DNA of 64,000 nt from NCBI RefSeq assembly GCF_042665195.1, contig NZ_JBHTBW010000031.1, positions 14,498 through 78,497 on the forward strand, written 5' to 3'. Position numbers and translations under genes: made by a program. The stretch is from Laceyella putida (GTDB lineage: Bacteria > Bacillota > Bacilli > Thermoactinomycetales > Thermoactinomycetaceae). How positions within the stretch are numbered: position 1 is the first letter of the stretch; each line of letters starts with the position of its first letter. Under the pieces are notes generated by a model. It made no database searches and had not been told where the DNA came from. It saw only the letters and a program-made list of their open reading frames with translations. Below are positions 40,848-49,856 of this stretch, piece by piece.

Positions 40848-41876
40848 TTATTTGGATGGTTGATTATACGTAGAGTTGGCGATTTGCACCAGTTCATCCA
40901 CCGGCAGATTGCCAATTAATTCATAGTCGACCCCATCTTCGGTCCAAGTCAGCCGCTTTCTCTCCCCCATTTCCAGCAGCACGCCAACCGTGCCGGCCAA
41001 TTCGACCGGTTTGCCCATCAAGGGCAGCCCCGCTTCCAACGCTTGTGGGTGCCGTTCCGTCAACGTGAATGATTTGTCTCCTTTAAACCGCATAACGACG
41101 ACGGGCCCCTGTGGTGTCTGGATGGTCTGTTCACTTTGCAAATGGCTTCCTTGCGGAACGTATTCCGGCAGCACCGTTTCCACTTCCGCCTGTTTGGCGG
41201 ATGGTTTGGCTATGGCAGCCAAGGAAGTCTTGTCACCTTGGGGAATCTTCTCCAAGTTCCGCTGCATGTCAAAGGCATCATTGTCAAACGAAGCATCTTC
41301 TTCAAACCGGTCAAACTCCACTTTGATCAACTCTTCATTCGTCTCTCCCAACACCGCCACTTTTTGCGGATTCAGTCGATGATCAAACCAAATGCGTTGT
41401 TTGTGGGCGTGTTGGTTGAACGGGTATTTCGCCACCACTTCAAATTGATATTCCTTATTGCCCGCCTTGAAGATGCGCTCATTGTCATCGATGATGCTTT
41501 GAATCACTGTTTGGTATAGATAGACCTGTCCGCCCGAATAAGGCCAATCGCTTTGAAAGCGAAAACTCTTTTTCAAATGCGGTGTCAGCACATATACGCC
41601 TTGTTCGTTGCGCAACAGGATTTGAGTGACATCTTTCTTTATGTTCTTAATCGCAACGCGGAAAAAATGCGGTTTCTTATACCACACTTCGATATCGTAT
41701 TCTTGTGGTTCCTTGCCGGATTGGATGGTCATCTTCCCATGACTGATATAAGACTCCATCTCCTCAGAGCGTTGAGACAAATCGCTCACGACATCTTTGG
41801 CGTCTTTGGTGCCACAACCCGCCATGCTTAATGCCAACGCAATCACAATCAAACTCAGCCAGGCTTTCCGACACAT
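40848..41876 (-). CDS. ydcC: LolA-like lipoprotein (YdcC family)
   Basis: The 342-residue protein (ATG 41876, SD AAAGGGAGG) has a lipoprotein signal with lipobox LSMAGC and a large beta-rich domain of the LolA/LppX fold (YDIEVWYKKPHFFRVAIKN), then a C-terminal DUF4367-like part (TLTERHPQALEAGLPLMGKP). B. subtilis YdcC lies in the same acpS-ydcC-alr order and is sporulation-related. Outside-facing lipid or precursor binding is plausible. Confidence 0.88.
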   Translation of the reverse strand: MCRKAWLSLIVIALALSMAGCGTKDAKDVVSDLSQRSEEMESYISHGKMTIQSGKEPQEYDIEVWYKKPHFFRVAIKNIKKDVTQILLRNEQGVYVLTPHLKKSFRFQSDWPYSGGQVYLYQTVIQSIIDDNERIFKAGNKEYQFEVVAKYPFNQHAHKQRIWFDHRLNPQKVAVLGETNEELIKVEFDRFEEDASFDNDAFDMQRNLEKIPQGDKTSLAAIAKPSAKQAEVETVLPEYVPQGSHLQSEQTIQTPQGPVVVMRFKGDKSFTLTERHPQALEAGLPLMGKPVELAGTVGVLLEMGERKRLTWTEDGVDYELIGNLPVDELVQIANSTYNQPSK

Positions 41877-41934
41877 AAGATCCTCCCTTTCGTCAATTTC
41901 CCGGGAAATGTGTCGGTTAGTAGGGGACAGTTTT

Positions 41935-43476
41935 TCAGTCAACCAGTTGGTCTATCACTACAGGAATCGCTTGGCATAAGTCCGTCACCATCACACTGTG
42001 TTCTTGCATGCCGGTCATTTCTCCCGCACGACCATGTACAAAAACAGCCATCGGCACCGCTTTCTCCGCCGGGACCCCTTGCGCCAACAGCGCTCCGATC
42101 ATTCCCGTCAACAGGTCGCCGGAACCCGCTTTGGCCAACGCCGGCCCCCCTGTCGGATTGAGAAGGCATCGCCCATCAGGGAAAGCGATCAGGGTATATC
42201 TCCCTTTCAGCACAATGATCGCTTGCAGCCGTTCTGCCAATTTCCGCGCCACAAGGGGCCGATTCTCCTCCACTCCCTTTACCGGCAGTCGCATCAATCG
42301 GGCCATCTCCCCCGGGTGCGGGGTGAATATCGTCGCCTGTTTGCGGGCGCGGACAAGTGGGAGCAACCCGGAATAATCAGCCAAGATGTTGCAGGCATCG
42401 GCATCCAATACAAGGGGAAGGTCGGCCTGTTCCAGCAGTTGCGCCATCCATGCCTCTTCTCCCGCAAAGCGGCCCAGCCCCGGTCCAACGGCCAATGCGG
42501 AAAAGCGGCGGGGCGTTTCCCTGAAGGCCGCCACACTCCCTGCGGCAAACACGCCGTCGCCAGGCCAGCTCCATACCATGGCTTGGGTCACTTTCGCCGC
42601 AAGCGCCAACCGCTCTGATTCCGGCACGGTCAGCGTAACCAATCCCGTTCCCATCCGGTAAGCCGCTTCTCCTGCCATCGCCACGGCGCCAAGCATCCCC
42701 CGCGCTCCACCGATCACCAGCAAATGTCCGTAGGTGCCTTTATGGGCCCATGGATCACGCCTTACGCAATATTCATGCCATAACTCAGGATCATTCAGCC
42801 TTGCCCGGGGCACGGGCGTCGCTCCGAGGGAAGGGGGGGTAAGGCCGATCTCCCGCACGATGACTTCACCGCAAAAGTCTGTGCCCGGACGCAAATAATG
42901 GCCCCACTTTGGATACTGAAACGTCACCGTCACATCCGCCTTGACAGCCATGGTGCTGACGGCGCCTGTATCGGCGTCCACCCCTGTCGGCAGATCAACC
43001 GCCACCACCCTCGCCCTGTCGACCGCGTTGACCAATGTCACCACTTCCGCCACCGTTTGACGCAACTCCCCTTTGGCCCCTGTGCCCAGCATCGCATCGA
43101 CAATCACATCGGCTGACCGCAAGTCGCGCTCCAACTCCGGAAGCTGGGTGGAGTCACAACCCCGTACCGGCACATGCCGGCTGCAAGCTTCATAGAACAC
43201 TTTGGCGTCGGGTACGATTTTCTCTTCTTTCCCCAACCGCCACAGCAAAACCGTCCAACCTCGATAGAGAAGATGGCGGGCAGCCACCCAACCATCCCCG
43301 CCATTATGGCCAGTCCCACCCAAAATCACAGCACGACCCGGTGAAGGCTGGCGCGCCATGATTTCCTCGGCTACCGCCTTGCCTGCCTGCTCCATCAGGA
43401 TGATGCCCGGAATGCCACCTTTGGTGATAGTATAGCGATCCAGCATGCGCATTTCTTCTGCGGTTACCAGATACAC
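41935..43476 (-). CDS. nnr: Bifunctional NAD(P)H-hydrate epimerase and ADP-dependent dehydratase (Nnr)
   Basis: This repairs damaged NAD(P)H hydrates. The 513-residue protein has an N-terminal YjeF_N epimerase domain (MLDRYTITKGGIPGIILMEQ, GTGHNGGDGWVAARHL, VDLPTGVDADTG) and a C-terminal ribokinase-like dehydratase domain (HKGTYGHLLVIGGARGMLGA, VGPGLGRF, FTPHPGEMARL, GSGDLLTGMIGALLAQG). It follows acpS, as is common in Bacillota. Confidence 0.95.
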   Translation of the reverse strand: MYLVTAEEMRMLDRYTITKGGIPGIILMEQAGKAVAEEIMARQPSPGRAVILGGTGHNGGDGWVAARHLLYRGWTVLLWRLGKEEKIVPDAKVFYEACSRHVPVRGCDSTQLPELERDLRSADVIVDAMLGTGAKGELRQTVAEVVTLVNAVDRARVVAVDLPTGVDADTGAVSTMAVKADVTVTFQYPKWGHYLRPGTDFCGEVIVREIGLTPPSLGATPVPRARLNDPELWHEYCVRRDPWAHKGTYGHLLVIGGARGMLGAVAMAGEAAYRMGTGLVTLTVPESERLALAAKVTQAMVWSWPGDGVFAAGSVAAFRETPRRFSALAVGPGLGRFAGEEAWMAQLLEQADLPLVLDADACNILADYSGLLPLVRARKQATIFTPHPGEMARLMRLPVKGVEENRPLVARKLAERLQAIIVLKGRYTLIAFPDGRCLLNPTGGPALAKAGSGDLLTGMIGALLAQGVPAEKAVPMAVFVHGRAGEMTGMQEHSVMVTDLCQAIPVVIDQLVD

Positions 43477-43524
43477 GTTTGTCCCTCCTAACCGCGTTAT
43501 ATATCTATGTCTTCACTTGAGGAG

Positions 43525-43908
43525 TTATGCTTCGTCCACTTTCTCAATCACAGCCATCGCCTGCGCGTAATGCTCACTGTGCGAGATGGATAAATGCACC
43601 GCGACCGGCTGGCCGTGAAGCACCCATTCGCTCACCATTCCCGCCAACGATACAAAGGGCTTCCCTTGCCCATCATTCATCACTTCAATATCCTGAAAAG
43701 AACAAGCGCCGCCAATGCCTGTCCCCAACGCTTTGGAAATCGCTTCTTTGGCGGCGAATCGGCCCGCCACATATTCCAGGCTCCGGCGCGGATGCTCAGG
43801 CATCTTCGCCCATTCCTCTGCCGTCAATATCCGCTTGGCCAACCGTTCACAGCCAAACCGCTCTATCCGCGCCAACTCGACAATATCTGTTCCAATACCC
43901 CAAATCAC
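43525..43908 (-). CDS. acpS: Holo-[acyl-carrier-protein] synthase AcpS
   Basis: AcpS attaches 4'-phosphopantetheine to ACP for fatty-acid synthesis. The 127-residue protein has the GIGTDIVELARIERF start and the Mg-binding GRFAAKEAISKALGTGIG motif. The start codon is GTG 43908, directly after the TAG of the ABC permease gene. Confidence 0.96.
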   Translation of the reverse strand: MIWGIGTDIVELARIERFGCERLAKRILTAEEWAKMPEHPRRSLEYVAGRFAAKEAISKALGTGIGGACSFQDIEVMNDGQGKPFVSLAGMVSEWVLHGQPVAVHLSISHSEHYAQAMAVIEKVDEA

Positions 43909-45015
43909 CTATTTCACATCCCAACGAAAAGTAGCCGCGGCCACGATAAACGAACCGACCGCCCATGCGAGCAATACCAACAGAGGGGTACTGAGATCCC
44001 CCAAGTCCATGCCTTCATTCATCACGCCGCGCAACGCATCGGTCAGATATCCGATCGGTATCGCCTTCACCAATGGCTGAAGCAGCTCCGGCAACTCCCG
44101 AATCGGGAAGAAAATCCCGCCGACAAACATCATCGGAAACGAGATCAATCCCGCGATGGGCGAAGCGCTTTCCGGTGTTTTAGCCAGGCTCGCGACGATA
44201 AAACCGATGGACATAAAAGTAAAGGTACCCAACAAAATAAACAAGATCAAGACCCACCAAGCCCCATATACATGCACATCAAACGCCAAGTAGGCCACCA
44301 GCAACACCACCAAGGCTTGCACGGTGTTAAACAAAATCCGTGCGGTCATCTGACCGGCGATAAACGTGGCACTGGACAGCGGGGTTCCCTGCATGCGCCG
44401 CAAAATGCCCCGTTCGCGCCAGGAGGAGATCGTCCCGGCCACGCCATTGAGGTTGGTGCTCATGATCATCAGCGACAAAATGCCGGGCACCAAAAAATCC
44501 ACATATGACAGCGGGTGGCTGTTGACCGTGATCCGTTCGGCCTGGATCACCGGCTTAAATCCCACTCTTTCTTTGTTATATTGATCAATGACCTGTTCCA
44601 GAAGCGACAATCCGATGGACGCTGTCGCCTGCTGAGCGGGATCATAGTAGATGCTGATCTGCTTAGCGGCACCTGCCGGCTCACCCGAAGCGAGCTGCGC
44701 GGAGAATCCTCGTTTGATCACAAGCAGGATATCGGCTTGCCCCCGCTTCAAATCCTGTTTGCCCTTTTGCTCCGTGCCGTCCACCACATGCATGCCTTTC
44801 AACTGCTTCACGCTGGAGATGAACCGGCTTGAGGCGGGCGTTCGATCCTGATCGGCCACACCGAGCGACAAAGAAAATTGATTGCCGTTGTCCCCGATCA
44901 GTGTACCCAAGGCAAACATCATAAACACGGGCAAAAAGAGCGACCAGATCATCACATTCTTATTGCGGGCAAACAGCAACAACTGCGCCCAAACCAGCTG
45001 GGTATATGCGTTCAT
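43909..45015 (-). CDS. ABC-2 type transporter permease
   Basis: The 368-residue membrane protein has an N-terminal helix (NVMIWSLFLPVFMMFALG), a ~130-residue extracytoplasmic loop and five C-terminal helices with the ABC-2 signature region (FLVPGILSLMIMSTNLNGV, RERGILRRMQGTPLS). It pairs with the ATP-binding protein encoded just upstream (TAAATG junction). Such pairs export drugs, lipids or peptides; the substrate is unknown. Confidence 0.92.
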   Translation of the reverse strand: MNAYTQLVWAQLLLFARNKNVMIWSLFLPVFMMFALGTLIGDNGNQFSLSLGVADQDRTPASSRFISSVKQLKGMHVVDGTEQKGKQDLKRGQADILLVIKRGFSAQLASGEPAGAAKQISIYYDPAQQATASIGLSLLEQVIDQYNKERVGFKPVIQAERITVNSHPLSYVDFLVPGILSLMIMSTNLNGVAGTISSWRERGILRRMQGTPLSSATFIAGQMTARILFNTVQALVVLLVAYLAFDVHVYGAWWVLILFILLGTFTFMSIGFIVASLAKTPESASPIAGLISFPMMFVGGIFFPIRELPELLQPLVKAIPIGYLTDALRGVMNEGMDLGDLSTPLLVLLAWAVGSFIVAAATFRWDVK

Positions 45016-45924
45016 TTATGAGTTCAACCTCTTTCCTGTTCTCGCTAAAAAAACATCTTCCAAAGTCGCCGAACGTGTGCGCAAGCCGATCAGCGGCACA
45101 TCATTCTCCTTTGCCCACGTGACCAATTCGCTCAAACTGGTCTCTAACTGATCGGTATGTAGTGTTACTTCCCGCTCCGCATGCTCCACGAACTTCACTT
45201 CGGGCAATCGCTCCAACCAGGGCAACCGGGTCATATCATTCAGGACAAATTCAATGCGGCTCTCCGCCGTCAATTGACGGATCAGCCCAGCCGGCGTGTC
45301 CAGGTCAATCAACCGCCCTTGATCCATGATGCCAATGCGGTCACACAACACTTCCGCTTCTTCCATATAGTGTGTCGACAGAAAGACGGTACGTCCCTCT
45401 TCGCGCAATCGGAATACAATCTCCCACAAACTTCGTCGCGCTTGGGGGTCCAGTCCGGTGGTCGGTTCATCCAAAAAGATTACTTTCGGATCGTGAATCA
45501 CCGCCAACGCAATCGCCAACCGTTGCCTCTGCCCCCCGGACAAATGCTTCACTAACGTCTTCTCTTTCTCTTCCAATTGAAACGCCGTCAACATTTCATG
45601 CAATGGACGGACACGGGCATAAAAACTTCCGTATAAACGAAGGCTTTCTTTAACCGTCAAATGATCAAACAAGGCGGTTGACTGCAATTGCACACCAATC
45701 CACTGTTTCACCTTTTGGCGATGCTTGATCGCGTCAATGCCGTTGATCTCAATCGTGCCCCCATCAGGGGTGCGCAATCCCTCAATCATCTCCATGGTGG
45801 TCGTCTTGCCCGCCCCGTTGGGTCCCAACAGACCAAAAATCTCCCCTTCCCGCACAGAAAAGGAAAGGCGCTTGACCACCTCTTGGCCGCCGTACTTTTT
45901 CACCAACTCATTCACTTTGATCAT
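45016..45924 (-). CDS. ABC-2 transporter ATP-binding protein
   Basis: The 302-residue protein has Walker A GPNGAGKTTTMEMIEG, signature LSGGQRQRLAIALA, Walker B VIFLDEPTTGLDPQARR and the H-loop STHYMEEAE. The C-terminal ~80 residues are the usual DrrA/CcmA-type extension. It is coupled to the permease that follows. Confidence 0.95.
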   Translation of the reverse strand: MIKVNELVKKYGGQEVVKRLSFSVREGEIFGLLGPNGAGKTTTMEMIEGLRTPDGGTIEINGIDAIKHRQKVKQWIGVQLQSTALFDHLTVKESLRLYGSFYARVRPLHEMLTAFQLEEKEKTLVKHLSGGQRQRLAIALAVIHDPKVIFLDEPTTGLDPQARRSLWEIVFRLREEGRTVFLSTHYMEEAEVLCDRIGIMDQGRLIDLDTPAGLIRQLTAESRIEFVLNDMTRLPWLERLPEVKFVEHAEREVTLHTDQLETSLSELVTWAKENDVPLIGLRTRSATLEDVFLARTGKRLNS

Positions 45925-46285
45925 CTTAAATGGACTCCTTTAAATCGGCGAATAGATTTTTTCCCTATCCAACATCCTGCCAGTCATCCGCAGGGCTCTC
46001 GCAAAATGGCTTTCCCGTCACATCGCCAACGTTTTCCCTCTTTAGGGCAATGTTCGCTGCCATTGTCAAAAAAATCATAACACATCAGGAAAACCTACAC
46101 CAAATGCAATCCTGTTTTAACCGCCCCTCAAATAAATGTACCATTTGATAGATTTATTCAGAAAAAAACGACCTAGTTCCTTATTTTCCCTGATTGCGCC
46201 TTCATTCGCCATTTTCACCTATCTTCCCTACATCAAAAAAGTGGTATAGTAGATAGGGAAAATGGATTGATGAGGAGGTTTCTCC

Positions 46286-46573
46286 ATGTATCAGGTGAAC
46301 AATCGGATCAACATCACATCCCCCGAGCATCTGGCGATGTTGCGGGAGCGTTTTGGCAAAGCGCCCGAATCGATGAAACAGGTTCCCGGATTCCTTTCGT
46401 TTCGCTTATTGGAGGCGGAGGATGGCTCCCATGTCATTGCGGAAACCGTTTTTGCATCCAAAGAAGCCTTCCGCGCATGGGTGGAAAGCGACCACTTTAA
46501 ACGCGCGCACGGCGGACGCGGCGGTGACGCGAGCCGCCCAGATTTGGCGAGCTATTACGTGAGAGTGAAATAG
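46286..46573 (+). CDS. Heme-degrading monooxygenase (IsdG/HmoA-like, ABM fold)
   Basis: The 95-residue protein has the antibiotic-biosynthesis-monooxygenase fold (RFGKAPESMKQVPGFLSFRL, AETVFASKEAFRAWVESDHF). Asn6, Trp65 and His75 sit where IsdG-type heme oxygenases have their catalytic Asn, Trp and His. That makes heme degradation more likely than a generic ABM role. SD GAGGAGG. A membrane protein of the CopD/DUF2269 type follows 54 bp downstream. Confidence 0.82.
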   Translation: MYQVNNRINITSPEHLAMLRERFGKAPESMKQVPGFLSFRLLEAEDGSHVIAETVFASKEAFRAWVESDHFKRAHGGRGGDASRPDLASYYVRVK

Positions 46574-46627
46574 TTTGTCATCTGAAATGATCTTATACCA
46601 AATGACCCAAAGGAGTGACCTTTCTTT

Positions 46628-47083
46628 ATGACAGCAGGATTAATCGTAAAATTTTTGCACGTCCTATTTGTGGCAACCTGGTTTGGCGGCATCAGCCTGA
46701 TGGCCATGGTATTGCGTGATGCGACGCGCTCCAACAACATCGAAACCATGTCCCACGCTTTGGACCGCGCCCAACGCTGGAATATGACCATGTTTATGCC
46801 CAGCTCCATCTTGGCATTGCTCACCGGTTTGTACATGCTTGTTCAAACAAGCGGTGAAAAACCGCTGTGGCTGGTAGTCAAAGAGCGTTTTGGCAGCGTT
46901 GTTGTCATCTTGTTCATTTTATTTGTCGTCATCTATGGCCGCAAAGCGCTCAACCAAGTGAAAACCAGTGGCATCGAAACAGAGAAGGCGCAGACCATCA
47001 TCAAGCGCTACATCATGTTGCTCAACATCTCCCTGTTGCTGTTGGTCGTGCTGATCTTCTTCGCCACCGTCAAATTAGCATAA
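46628..47083 (+). CDS. Four-helix membrane protein, CopD/DUF2269-like
   Basis: The 151-residue protein has four predicted helices. The first contains KFLHVLFVATWFGG, a pattern with a possible heme-ligand histidine seen in CopD and DUF2269 proteins. SD AAGGAG. It lies just downstream of the IsdG-like gene and probably shares its transcript, which suggests a heme or redox role. The function is not known. Confidence 0.75.
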   Translation: MTAGLIVKFLHVLFVATWFGGISLMAMVLRDATRSNNIETMSHALDRAQRWNMTMFMPSSILALLTGLYMLVQTSGEKPLWLVVKERFGSVVVILFILFVVIYGRKALNQVKTSGIETEKAQTIIKRYIMLLNISLLLLVVLIFFATVKLA

Positions 47084-47154
47084 CCCTCCCACTTCATGGC
47101 CCTTGCCGGTCATGAAGTTTTTATTTTTATTATCGCAACAGGAGGAAACGCAAC

Positions 47155-47757
47155 GTGGAACAAACCCTTTCTCTCTTCTTCCAGGAGCTGGGCTGGTGGG
47201 CGCTTCCGGTCAGTCTGATCATCGGCATCTCCTGTCAACTGGTCGGTGTCCTACCCACGCTGTTCATCACGACTGCCAATGTGCTCTATTTCGGCCCTTG
47301 GATTGGCGGCTTGTTATCCTGGTTCACCGAGCTGATCGGCTCTCTGCTCGCTTTTGCGTTGGTTCGCCGCGGCATAAAAAGATTTCACTTCCAGCGCCAT
47401 GAGCACTGGAAGTGGATTCAGTCCATGGGCCGCCTCTCCCCCGGCGAACAAACGTGGACACTCACACTGGCCCGGATCTTGCCTTTCATCCCATCGGGTG
47501 CCGTCAATATGGCAGGGGCAATGACCACCGTGTCCCCGTCATCCTTCTTCTGGGCGACCGCGCTTGGGAAAATCCCCTCCACGGTCCTCGAGACCTTGGT
47601 CAGTTATCAGCTCCTGCAATTGGACCCCTGGCTGATCCAGCTCATCTTCGGGGCGCTTCTCTTGGCCCTTGGCTTGTCCCTTCTCTATAAGAGAAGACGG
47701 GATAACATGGGTACACCCAAAGGTGAAGCAACCGATATCATGACGGGAGACAGGTAA
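47155..47757 (+). CDS. VTT/DedA-superfamily membrane protein
   Basis: The 200-residue protein (GTG 47155, SD AGGAGGAAA) has the VTT (SNARE-associated/TVP38) core: FGPWIGGLLSWFTELIGSLL, then RILPFIPSGAVNMAGAMTTV and the following FFWATALGKIPSTVLET. The family includes lipid scramblases and undecaprenyl-phosphate or phosphatidylethanolamine flippases. The exact substrate here is unknown. Confidence 0.9.
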   Translation: MEQTLSLFFQELGWWALPVSLIIGISCQLVGVLPTLFITTANVLYFGPWIGGLLSWFTELIGSLLAFALVRRGIKRFHFQRHEHWKWIQSMGRLSPGEQTWTLTLARILPFIPSGAVNMAGAMTTVSPSSFFWATALGKIPSTVLETLVSYQLLQLDPWLIQLIFGALLLALGLSLLYKRRRDNMGTPKGEATDIMTGDR

Positions 47758-47815
47758 TCAAGCACACTCAATTCAAATATCAAGCAAACCCAAACACTTT
47801 TCCCGGCACTTCAGC

Positions 47816-47843
47816 AAAAAAGAGGCTGCACAGCAGCCTCTTT
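47816..47843. terminator. Bidirectional terminator between VTT gene and permease
   Basis: AAAGAGGCTGC/GCAGCCTCTTT with a 3-nt loop, flanked by A and T tracts. The permease stop lies 3 bases further on. Confidence 0.85.
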
Positions 47844-47845
47844 CA

Positions 47846-49291
47846 TCACTTATCCAGCTCACACTCTCCCAAAGGGATGAGCTTCGTTTTCTTCACCCAC
47901 TTGTACCCCAGATAGAAGGCCAAGAATACGGGAATGCCAATATAGGAAACCAACAACCCGTACCAATCGATCGATTCACCTAGGATCGCTTGGTAATTTT
48001 GCCCCACAATCACGATCAAGCACAGGGTAAAAGCAAACAACGGACCAAAGGGGAACCATTTTGCCCGGTAAGGCAAGTCAGCCAAGTTCCGCCCTTGCAT
48101 GACATATGCGCGGCGGAAACGGTAATGGCTGATCGCAATCCCCAACCAAGCGATAAATCCAGTCATGCCGGAAGCATTCAGCAACCAGATGTAGATCTTT
48201 CCTTCCCCCACCAAGGAAGCGAGGAAGGCCAGCATCCCGATCGCGGCCGTCGCCAAGAGCGAATAAATCGGCACACCGTTTTTCGTCACTTTGGCGAAAA
48301 TCTTCGGCGCCTTTCCTTCTTTGGCAAGTGTCCACAACATCCGCGTCGAAGCGTACATCCCCGAGTTACCCGCCGAGAGGACCGACGTTAAAATCACGGC
48401 ATTCATCACCGAGGCGGCAAAGGCGAGACCCGCACGCTCAAAAATCAAGGTAAACGGACTTTTGGCGATCTGATCCACATCACCGCCGGCCAGATTGGGA
48501 TGCGTATACGGCAAGATCATTCCGATGACGAGAATCGCCAAACCATAAAACAGCAAAATCCGCCAGAATACTTGTCGAATCGCTCTCGGCACATTTTCGC
48601 GTGGATTTTCACTCTCACCCGCGGCCACTCCCACCAATTCCGTACCCTGGAATGAGAAGCCGGCAATCATAAACACGCTGATGATTCCCATCAGGCCGCC
48701 TGGGAAAGGAGCCTCCCCGATGGTCAGATTTTTGGCGCCAATCGCTTGCCCGCCCAAAATGCCCACGATCATCAATATTCCCACGACAATAAAAATAATG
48801 ACCGTCGCTACTTTAATGAATGAGAACCAGTATTCCGATTCACCATACCCTTTCACCGATAACGCGTTCAAGGCAAACATCAACACCAAGAACAAAGCGC
48901 TCCACAAAATGGCTGGAGAGTCAGGGAACCAATATTTCATGATGATGGCGCCGGCCGACAGTTCCACGGCAATGGTAATGGCCCAGTTGTACCAGTAGTT
49001 CCATCCCAACGCAAAACCAAAAGCCGGATCGACAAATCGGCTGGCGTACGTGCTGAACGACCCCGAAACCGGCATGTAAGTGGCCAATTCACCCAGACTG
49101 GACATCAGGAAATAAACCATCAACCCGATGGCCAGATAAGCAATCAATGCTCCGCCGGGGCCCGCTTGTTGAATCGCGGAACCGCTGGCCAAAAAGACAC
49201 CCGTCCCAATGGAGCCGCCAATGGCAATCATCATGAGATGTCTAGCTTTTAAGTCACGCCTCAAATCGCTGACCGAATTTTCTCTGCTCAT
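47846..49291 (-). CDS. lysP: Amino-acid permease, probable lysine permease LysP
   Basis: The 481-residue APC-family (AAT subfamily) transporter (ATG 49291) has the helix-1 motif MIAIGGSIGTGVFLASG, the following GPGGALIAYLAIGLMVYFLM, and 12 predicted helices. The leader carries a lysine riboswitch, which makes lysine the likely substrate. Its SD (GAGGTG) is inside a hairpin right before the start codon. Confidence 0.93.
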   Translation of the reverse strand: MSRENSVSDLRRDLKARHLMMIAIGGSIGTGVFLASGSAIQQAGPGGALIAYLAIGLMVYFLMSSLGELATYMPVSGSFSTYASRFVDPAFGFALGWNYWYNWAITIAVELSAGAIIMKYWFPDSPAILWSALFLVLMFALNALSVKGYGESEYWFSFIKVATVIIFIVVGILMIVGILGGQAIGAKNLTIGEAPFPGGLMGIISVFMIAGFSFQGTELVGVAAGESENPRENVPRAIRQVFWRILLFYGLAILVIGMILPYTHPNLAGGDVDQIAKSPFTLIFERAGLAFAASVMNAVILTSVLSAGNSGMYASTRMLWTLAKEGKAPKIFAKVTKNGVPIYSLLATAAIGMLAFLASLVGEGKIYIWLLNASGMTGFIAWLGIAISHYRFRRAYVMQGRNLADLPYRAKWFPFGPLFAFTLCLIVIVGQNYQAILGESIDWYGLLVSYIGIPVFLAFYLGYKWVKKTKLIPLGECELDK

Positions 49292-49329
49292 AAAAAAACA
49301 CCTCTCTACTGTATTAGTATGGCGAGGTG
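49292..49329 (-). promoter_or_regulatory. SD-containing hairpin plus T7 immediately before lysP
   Basis: CACCTC (49324-49329 on the plus strand reads GAGGTG) pairs with GAGGTG (49299-49304 complement). The 3' arm is the SD and is followed by TTTTTTT, then ATG. It could hide the SD or act as a second terminator. Confidence 0.65.
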
Positions 49330-49339
49330 GTCCGGGTAA

Positions 49340-49372
49340 TAAAAATACCGCCTTAACAAATGCATCGGGCGG
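49340..49372 (-). terminator. Riboswitch terminator of the lysP leader
   Basis: CCGCC/GGCGG stem (49368-49372, 49348-49352) followed by TATTTTTATT on the minus strand, located between the lysine aptamer and the start codon. Confidence 0.6.
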
Positions 49373-49394
49373 CTGCGCAAAACCCACACCATAT

Positions 49395-49585
49395 CCCCGC
49401 AAGATAGCGCACCACATCTGCTCGGCCAGCAAATGTGACAGTGCTGTCCCTTTTCGAGTACAGCCCCAGCCTTGCTGTTCAGAGATGGCAGCAAAGCTTC
49501 GGCGATTTTCCCTTTCATTGATCTTCATCGACTTCTCTGTGTCTCCAATCAACTACTCATAAAAACCGCGACCTCTACCTCACCG
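49395..49585 (-). promoter_or_regulatory. Lysine riboswitch (L box)
   Basis: Matching elements in order on the minus strand: P1 arm GGTAGAGGTCGCGG, then GAGTAGTTGATTGGAG, the GAAAGGG and GCCGAAGC core, a 9-bp P3 (GCTTTGCTG/CAGCAAGGC), CTGGGGCTGT, ACTGTCA, an 8-bp P5 (CATTTGCT/AGCAGATG), and P1' CTATC. These follow the B. subtilis lysC L box. Lysine binding would shut off permease expression. Confidence 0.93.
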
Positions 49586-49628
49586 AAGACATCGATGAGG
49601 GTTAATCTATTTCATTTCATATGTCACG

Positions 49629-49657
49629 AGTATAAATGAATTATTGTTGTTTTTCAA
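49629..49657 (-). promoter_or_regulatory. Promoter of the lysine-riboswitch/lysP transcript
   Basis: TTGAAA (49657-49652), 17-bp spacer and TATACT (49634-49629). Transcription would start near 49622, about 40 nt before the aptamer, giving a ~330-nt leader. Confidence 0.8.
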
Positions 49658-49693
49658 TGCGAACCTTTGTGTAAAATAATACTAAATCAATCT

Positions 49694-49790
49694 GTTGACC
49701 ACTCCCATGCCTAAAGGCAGGGGATTCTTGGGTAATCCCGCGACGCTCGCTCTCATCCCCATAGCTGAAGCCAGGGGTTTTCTCGCTCGC
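49694..49790. other. Paired GC-rich stem-loops resembling an IS200/IS605-type end
   Basis: CCCATGCC-TAAA-GGCAGGGG (49704-49723) and CCCCATAGCTGAAGCCAGGGG (49757-49777) recall the imperfect hairpins at the right ends of TnpB-type IS605/IS1341 elements. No tnpA or tnpB frame is nearby, so this would be a leftover end. Confidence 0.4.
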
Positions 49791-49796
49791 AAAGAT

Positions 49797-49833
49797 ATAA
49801 AAAACTGCCAGCCACCCAAAGGGAAAGCCGGCA
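49797..49833 (-). terminator. Terminator after the inositol-phosphatase-family gene
   Basis: CTGCCAGCC/GCCGGCAG arms (49804-49812, 49826-49833) followed by TTTTTTAT on the minus strand. Confidence 0.8.
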
Positions 49834-49856
49834 GGAAAGTGCTCGCCCAAACCTGG

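Noticed and set aside
47846..49552. 568-residue version of the permease starting at 49552
   Set aside because: The extra 87 codons translate the lysine riboswitch; the true start is ATG 49291.
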